From positions 1 through 13,785 of the forward strand of contig JALOMZ010000016.1 in assembly GCA_025455205.1 (NCBI GenBank): a DNA stretch of 13,785 nucleotides. Direction: 5' to 3'. Below are positions 6,901 through 11,900 of the stretch, piece after piece; positions within the stretch are counted from its first letter, which is position 1, and every line of letters begins with the position of its first letter. The position numbers and the translations under genes were made by a program. A model generated the notes under the pieces. The model did not search any database. It was not told the origin of the DNA and saw only the letters and a program-made list of their open reading frames with translations. Source of the stretch: Chitinophagaceae bacterium. Its GTDB lineage: Bacteria; Bacteroidota; Bacteroidia; Chitinophagales; Chitinophagaceae.

Positions 6901-7047
6901 GGCATTGGCTTTGACCCCCAGGCAGCCGATGGGGGCAACGGCATGGGCAATATGCAACGACGGGCACAGGCATTGCGGGGACAACTGAAAATCAATTCAA
7001 AACCTGGTGCCGGCACAGAGATCATCCTGCAGGTACCCCTGCCATAA
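3973..7047 (+). CDS. Two-component sensor histidine kinase with periplasmic beta-propellers (reg_prop, Y_Y_Y, HisKA_3, HATPase_c)
   Basis: The protein has 1024 residues. A signal peptide (MKHCWLSCLLVCCSLLPARA) exports a large sensor of reg_prop repeats (~24-700), for example DDKGYLWIGG, RDGMVWIATDQG, DSKGRLWFGTQGG, DTDGWIWVAAQDRG and DARGYLWIITLNG; together these usually form two seven-bladed propellers. A Y_Y_Y domain follows (~715-785, with YYYQLEGLDDAW), then one transmembrane segment (~796-814). The cytoplasmic kinase has the phosphorylated H835 in RDLHDDMGSTLS (HisKA_3), N-box E944/N947/N948, G1 box DNGIGFD (975-981) and G2 box GGNGMGN (987-993). It has no receiver or DNA-binding domain, so it is not a fused hybrid. 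The natural partner is the NarL-type regulator at 8238. Propeller sensors of this kind often detect glycans, but the ligand here is unknown. Confidence 0.95.
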   Translation: MKHCWLSCLLVCCSLLPARAQTFRSAFNRISTEDGFGLASDHILALHQDDKGYLWIGGANGMQRYDGHKFVNISTGGKPGSEELPAASVDRFLPADSGRFWVAATSYQQFGLFDPVRFTYRSARLAPSAPLPPRSEFKLWRDSKGNTYINVFRYGKILRYDPERNEFNEKTPLNNLPKGWKIAFNSFEDTVKRRYWLVCEQGLAVYDEASRQMWHKGFNPQQLPLLNNEHIQQAANLFFIDKQRRHWLFHWPGDQEFHCFNEQGLELTDTAGIRSSLRTYAELAHMRETRNGDIWVYGAANLFQLSKESHRFQFYRDQFLDNFGIRYEMVYDLLEARDGMVWIATDQGLYYTRGTGIQKGSPTAINMFLSQNPGEYEVTDLLELKSGDYWISTWGKGVMAMDRAFRRKNAPMGEGTVPAQLPQAAKVGYQQVWTMCQQKESGIVWLGCQAGLLMRYNPATGKTEYLHPPEFDNRTIRYITEDSKGRLWFGTQGGRVIKYEGNRFTVVKELEKSAIVYKVFADTDGWIWVAAQDRGVMAIDPDTGRELLHFTREDGGMYNNSPRDIEQLNDSLMYVSAEALHIINKRRGSLRVITTAQGLPSNSIRRIRMDARGYLWIITLNGLCRYDHTKDRFTPYGKKDGILLGTVTNVADYLCSENFVMFVGPNALMFFNPERYYNNPAPPNVTITDFLLGNRYLPIDSLQNMREVRLSADQNNFTISFACLDFINRDKYVYYYQLEGLDDAWIKADRLDLALAGLSPGRYTFRVKAENIDGLVSKEITSLRLYIQPPFWRTGWFLSSMLMLFTIIGYTMHRMRVNRLLAVEGIRNRVARDLHDDMGSTLSTINILSSMAKAKMHSDEARAVEYINKISDNSQRMMEAMDDIVWAIKPANDSMQKLVARLREFATQVFEAKDIDLSFVAGDEVNDVKLDMEARRDFFLIGKEAINNAAKYAKCSLVTIEVQVTGRELSLRVQDNGIGFDPQAADGGNGMGNMQRRAQALRGQLKINSKPGAGTEIILQVPLP

Positions 7048-7056
7048 ACCCCTGCC

Positions 7057-8163
7057 ATGAACAGATTGCTCAGCCGGAAATTCAGGTTTCTCACGTTCAT
7101 GTGCATTGTGCTGCTGGCCTATGTACATGGCTACAACCTGAAAAACCCATACCTGGCGCCCTTTTCATCGGTGAAGGAATCCCTCACCTTCACCACCTTC
7201 TTTGAGTACCTGGTGGCCAACGGACTGCTCCGATTCCGTATCCCAATCCTGTTTATGATATCCGGGTATCTCTATGTCCTGTATGATAACCAGCCTTATG
7301 GAACCCGTATCGCCAAAAGATTCAGGACGCTGCTCCTGCCCTACCTGCTCTGGAGCGCCCTGGCCCTCCTGTTCACCTTCCTGCTGCAGCAGTTACCATA
7401 TACCGCCCGCATCGTGGAAACCGCACATATTGACCAGCTGGGCGATAACCGGCCCTATACCGAAATCGGCTGGGGCGGTATCATCTGGCGCTGGCTGCTC
7501 AACCCCACCGCCTACCAGCTCTGGTTCATACTGGTGCTCTTTGTATACAACCTGATATATCCGTTCATTCGCTGGATACTGCTCCGCTATGCCTGGATAT
7601 GGCTCTCCATCACAGGATTCCTCTGGTTCACCTTTTTCAACCTCGGATTCATTGAAGGGCAGGGCCTCTTTTTCTTCTCGCTGGGCGCCTGGTTCAAGCT
7701 GCACAACAAGAGCATTGAGAAGCCTCCTCGGTGGTACAGCGAAGGCATTGCCTGGATCCTGTTCATCGGGCTCTGTGTGATCAAGACCTTCCTGGCCTTT
7801 GAGCTGGAGGGCGATACCATGCCCACCTTTGTCATCCTTTCCATCATCTACAACCTGAGTGTGCTCTGTGGCATTGTGGCCGTTTGGTACAGCACAGACA
7901 GGCTGTCTGCTCTGGCCATGAACAATCCCCTGTTCCGGCGGGCCACCGGTTATTCCTTTTTCCTCTATGGTATGCATATCCCGCTGCTGCCCTACGCTAT
8001 GACAGCAGTGATGGGAATTGGAGCTGCTTTCCCCCTCTATCGCATTACAGCCTACTTGTTGCTGCCGGCAGCCGTGATGGCACTCTGCCTGCTCTGCGGC
8101 TGGCTGCTGAAACGCCTCTGGCCGGATGGCTATGCATTAATAGCCGGCGGACGCGGACTCTGA
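7057..8163 (+). CDS. Acyltransferase 3 family integral membrane protein
   Basis: This 368-residue protein has about ten hydrophobic segments. It shows the family's marks: a conserved His near the end of the first membrane segment (H24 in LAYVHGYN), R61 in the FRIPILFMISGYLY segment (60-73), YLLWSALALL, QLWFILVLFVYN and a late FFLYGMHIPLL segment. Family members move acyl groups, such as acetyl or succinyl, from the cytosol to extracellular sugars or other surface molecules. It starts 9 bp after the kinase stop, so the two are probably co-transcribed, and it separates the kinase from its presumed regulator. The acceptor is unknown; a substrate related to the signal sensed is possible but unproven. 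The ATG at 7057 is the first in frame after the kinase. Confidence 0.85.
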   Translation: MNRLLSRKFRFLTFMCIVLLAYVHGYNLKNPYLAPFSSVKESLTFTTFFEYLVANGLLRFRIPILFMISGYLYVLYDNQPYGTRIAKRFRTLLLPYLLWSALALLFTFLLQQLPYTARIVETAHIDQLGDNRPYTEIGWGGIIWRWLLNPTAYQLWFILVLFVYNLIYPFIRWILLRYAWIWLSITGFLWFTFFNLGFIEGQGLFFFSLGAWFKLHNKSIEKPPRWYSEGIAWILFIGLCVIKTFLAFELEGDTMPTFVILSIIYNLSVLCGIVAVWYSTDRLSALAMNNPLFRRATGYSFFLYGMHIPLLPYAMTAVMGIGAAFPLYRITAYLLLPAAVMALCLLCGWLLKRLWPDGYALIAGGRGL

Positions 8164-8169
8164 GCACGC

Positions 8170-8218
8170 TTTCACATCCTTGTGTGATTGCCGGGACCAA
8201 ACACAGCCTGTACCTTCG
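8170..8218 (+). promoter_or_regulatory. Composite promoter/operator, copy B (response regulator gene)
   Basis: TTTCACAT-N5 (CCTTG)-TGTGATTGCC at 8170-8192 contains the perfect TCACA-N6-TGTGA inverted repeat and the -33 TTG at 8188-8190. After exactly 20 bp comes TACCTTCG at 8211-8218, a -7 box with one mismatch. The predicted start near 8224 gives a ~14-nt leader before the ATG at 8238. The element begins 6 bp after the acyltransferase stop, so the regulator can be transcribed independently of the kinase. Confidence 0.72.
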
Positions 8219-8237
8219 GGAAAATAATCCTGGCATT

Positions 8238-8870
8238 ATGATCAAAGTAGTGATATATGAAGACAACCCCCAGCTGCGCGAAGGGCTCTCCATGCTGATT
8301 GACGGCAGCGACGGGTTCACCGTGCTGGCGGCCTTCAAAAACTGCAACAATGTGGTGGAGGAAGTAGCCACCTTCCAGCCCGATGTGGTGCTGATGGACA
8401 TTGACATGCCAGGCATCAATGGCATCGAAGGACTGAAACTGTTGCGGCAGGCCAACAACAACGTCAAGATCCTCATGCTCACCGTATTCGATGACAATAA
8501 GAATGTCTTCGAAGCCATACGCAGTGGCGCCAATGGTTACATATTGAAGAAGACCCCGCCATCCAAGCTCCTGGAATACATTGAAGAAGCAGCCACCGGT
8601 GGCGCACCCATGACGGCCTCCATTGCCACCCAGGTGCTTAAAATGTTTTCCGAGATACACAACAGCACCAACGACAACTATAACCTGAGCGACCGCGAGA
8701 AGCAGGTACTGCAATTGCTGGTGAATGGGTACAGCTACAAGATGATCGCCGGCGAGATGTTCATTGCCATCGATACCGTGCGCAGCCATATCAAGAAGAT
8801 CTACGAAAAACTGCATGTGAACAGCAAGAGCGAGGCCGTGGCCAAAGCCTTCAAAGACAAACTGGTGTGA
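8238..8870 (+). CDS. NarL/FixJ-family response regulator (REC + LuxR-type HTH)
   Basis: The protein has 210 residues. The receiver domain (~2-120) has the acidic pair E8/D9, phosphoacceptor D54 in VVLMDIDMPG, T82 in LMLTVFDD and K104 or K105 in GYILKKT. The GerE/LuxR DNA-binding domain (~148-205) has LSDREKQVLQLLVNGYSYK and the recognition helix around DTVRSHIKKIYEKL. These match the usual partners of HisKA_3 kinases, so phosphotransfer from the kinase at 3973 is likely. The frame is open far upstream, but homology begins at MIKVVIYEDN, and the copy B promoter lies between the acyltransferase stop and this ATG. Copies of the same operator stand directly before and directly after this gene, which suggests autoregulation; that is inference. 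Confidence 0.94.
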   Translation: MIKVVIYEDNPQLREGLSMLIDGSDGFTVLAAFKNCNNVVEEVATFQPDVVLMDIDMPGINGIEGLKLLRQANNNVKILMLTVFDDNKNVFEAIRSGANGYILKKTPPSKLLEYIEEAATGGAPMTASIATQVLKMFSEIHNSTNDNYNLSDREKQVLQLLVNGYSYKMIAGEMFIAIDTVRSHIKKIYEKLHVNSKSEAVAKAFKDKLV

Positions 8871-8878
8871 TACAGGTA

Positions 8879-8927
8879 TTTCACATGAACATGTGATTGC
8901 CCGCCACCACCGCTGTTGCTATGTTTG
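8879..8927 (+). promoter_or_regulatory. Composite promoter/operator, copy C (downstream of response regulator)
   Basis: TTTCACAT-N5 (GAACA)-TGTGATTGCC at 8879-8901 contains TCACATGAACATGTGA, an inverted repeat with perfect 7-bp arms, and the -33 TTG at 8897-8899. Exactly 20 bp follow, then the -7 box TATGTTTG (8920-8927), an exact match to TAnnTTTG. This is the best copy of the element. The predicted start is near 8933, 174 bp before the hemerythrin ATG, with a strong terminator in between. Confidence 0.75.
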
Positions 8928-8932
8928 CCGCA

Positions 8933-9034
8933 GGTTTTACAGCACACCACACACCCCTCGCCAACACCCATGCAACAGCATCATGCATCTGCCTGCAATC
9001 GTTTTTCCGGCCTGGTCGTGCACCAGGCTTTTTT
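8933..9034 (+). ncRNA. Candidate ~100-nt small RNA or attenuated leader
   Basis: The copy C promoter predicts a transcript from about 8933 that meets a strong hairpin-plus-T6 terminator ending at 9034. The body is CA-rich and looks weakly structured before the terminator. It could be an independent small RNA whose synthesis responds to the regulator that binds copy C, or a leader in which termination is conditional and controls the hemerythrin gene. No known RNA family was recognised. The ends are predictions from the promoter and terminator only. Confidence 0.42.
9010..9034 (+). terminator. Strong Rho-independent terminator
   Basis: GCCTGGT (9010-9016), loop CGTGC, ACCAGGC (9022-9028) form a perfect 7-bp stem, directly followed by TTTTTT (9029-9034). 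It lies 140 bp after the response regulator stop and 73 bp before the hemerythrin start, so it would end transcripts from the regulator and from the copy C promoter alike. Confidence 0.8.
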
Positions 9035-9065
9035 CTTGCCCCGCAAGCAAGCACGCCCGCGTGCT
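9035..9065 (+). other. Two small hairpins in the hemerythrin leader
   Basis: CTTGC-CCC-GCAAG (9035-9047) and AGCACGC-CC-GCGTGCT (9050-9065) follow directly on the terminator. They could protect or structure a read-through leader. The remainder before the ATG at 9107 is A/C-rich with no Shine-Dalgarno sequence, and I see no good -7 box between 9035 and 9106, so the hemerythrin gene may depend on read-through. Confidence 0.35.
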
Positions 9066-9106
9066 CATCCATACTCCATTTTTAAACCCCCTCAAACAAA
9101 ACACAC

Positions 9107-9793
9107 ATGACACCCCGTTACAATCCATTCACCCAGATCCACAAAGGCCTGCGTGCCCTGCTTTACGACACCGCCCTTGCCCTGCAGCACAACGACTTCA
9201 ACAATGAACGAACCACCGCCCTGGTTGCAGACCAGGTGCAGAAAGTGCTCTGGCTCTTTGAAGGCCATGCCCACACGGAAGACAGTATGGTGTTTCCCCT
9301 GATTGCACAGCATGCCCCCGGGCTGGTTGCCGACTTTGAAGCACAACACGAAAAAGACCACGCCCTGGGCCAGGCCGTGCAGGATAAACTGGAAGCCCTG
9401 GCTCAATGCCAGGATACCGTGTCAAGGGAGATGGCCGGCACCGCACTACAGCAGGCCTTCGAATGCTTTGTGGCCTTTAACCTGGAGCATATGGTGATGG
9501 AAGAAACCCTGGTGGCTCCCATCATCTGGCAGCACTATTCCGATGAAGCGCTGCATGCCCTCACAGGAGAGATTGTTCGCTCCCTGCCGGCCGATAAAAA
9601 TGAGCAGTATACCAACTGGATGATCCTCGGTCTCAATGATGTGGAACTCATTCAATGGCTTACCGGTGTAAGGCAGACAGCCCCTTCCTTTGTTTTTGAC
9701 AGCCTCTGCACCACGGCGCAGCAACTGCTGAAGGAATCACGCTGGCAAAAGCTGCAGCAGGTGCTGCAAACTTCCGAAGCCATGGCCTGCTGA
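9107..9793 (+). CDS. Hemerythrin HHE-domain protein
   Basis: The protein has 228 residues and no signal peptide, so it is cytosolic. The four-helix bundle (~8-145) has the di-iron ligand pattern: H12 (QIHKGLR), H54 and E58 (GHAHTED, H-x3-E), H81/H85 (QHEKDH) and H128 and E132 (EHMVMEE, H-x3-E). Related HHE proteins bind O2 or nitric oxide or serve iron and redox responses, including repair of damaged iron-sulfur proteins. The C-terminal ~80 residues (PADKNEQYTNWMILGLNDVE onward) are a helical extension of unknown role. It lies downstream of the copy C promoter and the 9010-9034 terminator, so its expression may require read-through. The next gene has its own promoter-like element. Confidence 0.85.
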   Translation: MTPRYNPFTQIHKGLRALLYDTALALQHNDFNNERTTALVADQVQKVLWLFEGHAHTEDSMVFPLIAQHAPGLVADFEAQHEKDHALGQAVQDKLEALAQCQDTVSREMAGTALQQAFECFVAFNLEHMVMEETLVAPIIWQHYSDEALHALTGEIVRSLPADKNEQYTNWMILGLNDVELIQWLTGVRQTAPSFVFDSLCTTAQQLLKESRWQKLQQVLQTSEAMAC

Positions 9794-9810
9794 GGGCAGC
9801 CTTCACACAA

Positions 9811-9828
9811 TTGCAAAGGTTTTGCAAA
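9811..9828 (+). repeat. TTGCAAA direct repeat, one helical turn apart
   Basis: TTGCAAA occurs at 9811-9817 and again at 9822-9828, spaced 11 bp start to start, and the second is part of the palindrome TTTGCAAA. GGTTT-TGC-AAACC (9818-9830) can also fold as a small hairpin without a T-run. It lies just upstream of the copy D promoter, so it may be a second regulatory site for the lipoprotein operon. Confidence 0.3.
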
Positions 9829-9875
9829 CCACCCATTCATGCGATAGGCGGTCCGCCCCATGCACAACACCTTTG
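9827..9875 (+). promoter_or_regulatory. Composite promoter/operator, degenerate copy D (lipoprotein operon)
   Basis: Aligned to copy A, the right half is kept (ATTCATGCGAT at 9835-9845 is identical over 11 bases), while the left arm is CCACC instead of TCACA and the -33 TTG reads TAG. The -7-like box CACCTTTG (9868-9875, one mismatch) is again exactly 20 bp from the -33 position. The predicted start near 9881 gives a ~16-nt leader before the ATG at 9897. Confidence 0.42.
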
Positions 9876-9896
9876 AACACACAAAAACACACACCC

Positions 9897-10454
9897 ATGA
9901 AAGCAATCACGCTTTGCCTGTTGGCCGGCTCCCTGCTCTTCAGCAGTTGTATCCAGGAAATAGCCAACGGCACCCGCAATAACCCGGCAGCAGATTTCAC
10001 CCTCCGCCTCAATATTGAAGAAACGGATGGCACCACCCGGCAGCAGGTAAGCACCGCCACCAACATACCCGGCGCCGCAGAAGGCATCTCCCAGATTGAA
10101 GTGAAGGAAAGCAAGGTAAACCTGCGCCTCGGGGGCATTACCTTTTCCCCTAACGTCACACTTACCCTGAGTGCCAACCTGCGCTTCCTGCAGGCCACGC
10201 GGCCGGAACAGATTGCCGGCGAATACAACCTGCCCGCCGATGCCGACAAGCTGCTCATTACCATGGGCTGGCTCCGCGATGGCACACAGCATTTCTACAG
10301 CCCGGCCATCACCGGCAAAGTACAAGTGCAGTACGATGCCGCCACCAACACCTGGAACGGCGAACTGCAGGGCATCGGATTCAACAAGCCCCTCAATGCG
10401 CCCTACCGGTCCATTCAGCTGCATGGCAGGTTCAACCACGTGCCTTTTCTGTAA
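9897..10454 (+). CDS. Lipoprotein of unknown family, 185 residues
   Basis: MKAITLCLLAGSLLFSSC is an SPII signal with lipobox FSSC and lipidated C18, so the mature protein is a membrane-anchored lipoprotein. The body is rich in alternating polar/hydrophobic beta-strand segments (FTLRLNIEETDG, KVNLRLGGITFSPNVTLTLS, LLITMGWLRDGTQHFY, KVQVQYDAATNTWNGELQGI), suggesting a small beta-sandwich. I do not recognise a family. It is the first gene of a three-lipoprotein operon, 43 bp before the next. The start is fixed by the signal peptide, and the upstream sequence is A/C-rich without a Shine-Dalgarno. Confidence 0.72.
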   Translation: MKAITLCLLAGSLLFSSCIQEIANGTRNNPAADFTLRLNIEETDGTTRQQVSTATNIPGAAEGISQIEVKESKVNLRLGGITFSPNVTLTLSANLRFLQATRPEQIAGEYNLPADADKLLITMGWLRDGTQHFYSPAITGKVQVQYDAATNTWNGELQGIGFNKPLNAPYRSIQLHGRFNHVPFL

Positions 10455-10497
10455 AGACCAACCCACTACCCGCACCATCACCCACAAACAAAATCCC

Positions 10498-10941
10498 ATG
10501 CGCATCGCCGGATCCATGGCCCTGGCGGCCATCCTCTTTACATCGTGCACCAAAGAAACCCTGCCCATCGAACCCCGGCAAACCCAGGAAGAAAAGACCG
10601 TCCGGTTTGAGATTGGCCGGGTGTCAGATTACAGCCAGCCCGGCAGTGCCGATCTCAACGTTGATATCCAACTTCACTTGTCGCTCCAAAACAGGGAAAC
10701 AGGCGCCTACACAGCGGTTTGGGATACCACCTACGCCATGCGCCCCGTTACGGAATTCCCGCATGCATCCCTGCCATTGGCTATTGAAAAAAGAGTGGTC
10801 AACACAAAGCCCATGGACCAGATGCTGAAAGCCAGCTACAACCTGCGCTTCTGGAGAAACGATATCATCCAATACCAGTCGGCCGCCATCATACCGCTGA
10901 ATACCGGTCACGCAACCTTTACCGTCCCCGTTAATTTGTAA
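10498..10941 (+). CDS. Lipoprotein of unknown family, 147 residues
   Basis: MRIAGSMALAAILFTSC is an SPII signal with lipidated C17, followed by the Lys/Glu-containing TKETLPIEP linker usual in Bacteroidota lipoproteins. The mature part alternates beta-like stretches (KTVRFEIGRVSDY, DLNVDIQLHLSLQN, KASYNLRFWRNDI, GHATFTVPVNL). No family is recognised. It resembles its upstream neighbour in size and beta-rich character without obvious sequence identity. It sits 43 bp after that gene and 34 bp before the third lipoprotein, with no promoter seen in either gap, so all three are probably one operon. Confidence 0.72.
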   Translation: MRIAGSMALAAILFTSCTKETLPIEPRQTQEEKTVRFEIGRVSDYSQPGSADLNVDIQLHLSLQNRETGAYTAVWDTTYAMRPVTEFPHASLPLAIEKRVVNTKPMDQMLKASYNLRFWRNDIIQYQSAAIIPLNTGHATFTVPVNL

Positions 10942-10975
10942 ACCATCATTCCATCACTAAAAAACACACACGATC

Positions 10976-11740
10976 ATGAAAAGAATCCTCATGGCCTGCA
11001 CCATTCTGCTGTCGCTGGCCGCCTGTCAGAAAGAAAATTCCGTTGAAACACCCGGTCAGGAAAGACTGGCAGAAGTGCGGTTTGGCGACGAATACGCAAA
11101 ATTTGAGTATGCCGCCAATGGCCAGCTTACCAAGGCCATCGTAAAAGATGATGTATCCACTACCGGCGAAGAAGTGGTATTCAATATCAGCTATGGCAGC
11201 GCCGGCCAGATTTCCGAAGTGCAAAAGAGCGACGGAGAAACCATCCGCCCCGTGTACCAGAACAACAGGCTCGTAAAAGCTGAAGTATTCAGCGGTGCCG
11301 AAAAAGTCGGGTATACCGATTACATCTATGAAAACAATCTCCTGAAAACAGTGGAAATAAAATTCACCGCCTTTGGCGATGATATCACCACCATGAAATT
11401 TGTTTTTACCTACGATGCCCAGCAACGCATACAGCGTTCGCATGTTTGGCTGCTGAATCCCCTCACCGATGTACTGGAAGACGCCGGTTATTCAGTACTC
11501 GAATACGATAACAAGACCAACCCGCTGTACCAGGCCCGCGATTTCATGCTGTTGCTCTGGGACCTGCCCTCGCCCAACAACATCACCAAGGAAACCCAAT
11601 TCCTGGCCGACAACACCCTGGACGAGACCCGCGAATACACCTATACCTACAACAGCAAGAACCAGCCCGCTTCTGCCGTTCAGAAAACCACTTCCGGCGG
11701 CCAGCAGTCCAACACCAATATCACCTTCCGCTACCAGTAA
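10976..11740 (+). CDS. Lipoprotein with YD-like (RHS-type) repeats, 254 residues
   Basis: MKRILMACTILLSLAAC carries the lipobox LAAC with lipidated C17. The mature part is a chain of short aromatic-Asx/Gly-X-X-leu units: FEYAANGQLTKA, ISYGSAGQISEV, PVYQNNRLVKA, YIYENNLLKTV, FTYDAQQRIQRS, LEYDNKTNPLY, YTYNSKNQPASA. These resemble the YD repeats of RHS proteins and of Bacteroidota DUF4595-like lipoproteins, which form beta-sheet structures at the cell surface. The function is unknown, and there is no toxin-like C-terminal domain. It is the last gene of the three-lipoprotein operon and ends 24 bp before a strong terminator. Confidence 0.82.
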   Translation: MKRILMACTILLSLAACQKENSVETPGQERLAEVRFGDEYAKFEYAANGQLTKAIVKDDVSTTGEEVVFNISYGSAGQISEVQKSDGETIRPVYQNNRLVKAEVFSGAEKVGYTDYIYENNLLKTVEIKFTAFGDDITTMKFVFTYDAQQRIQRSHVWLLNPLTDVLEDAGYSVLEYDNKTNPLYQARDFMLLLWDLPSPNNITKETQFLADNTLDETREYTYTYNSKNQPASAVQKTTSGGQQSNTNITFRYQ

Positions 11741-11764
11741 ACGGAATCAACCCCAACAACCAAC

Positions 11765-11798
11765 ACCGGTTACCGCCTTTTGCGGTGCCGGTTTTTTT
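11765..11798 (+). terminator. Rho-independent terminator of the lipoprotein operon
   Basis: ACCGG-TT-ACCGC (11765-11776), loop CTTTT, then GCGGT-G-CCGGT (11782-11792) form two 5-bp helices interrupted by a small internal loop (TT against G), followed by T7 (11792-11798). A clear operon end. Confidence 0.85.
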
Positions 11799-11885
11799 GT
11801 TGTCGCCAAGCCTGGTGGCAGACAGCGGAAATCCTAAAATTGCGCGGCCTGCCAAGCCTCTACGCAGCCAAAACCCTGTGAGGCC

Positions 11886-11893
11886 TACCTTTG
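11886..11893 (+). promoter_or_regulatory. -7 promoter element of dusB
   Basis: TACCTTTG is an exact TAnnTTTG match only 7 bp before the inferred TTG start at 11901. Transcription from about 11899 would produce an almost leaderless message. No -33 element is evident. Confidence 0.5.
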
Positions 11894-11900
11894 CCGCGCT

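Noticed and set aside
7884..8237. Upstream extension of the response regulator frame into the acyltransferase gene
   Set aside because: No homology before the MIKVVIYEDN start, and a promoter lies between the two genes.
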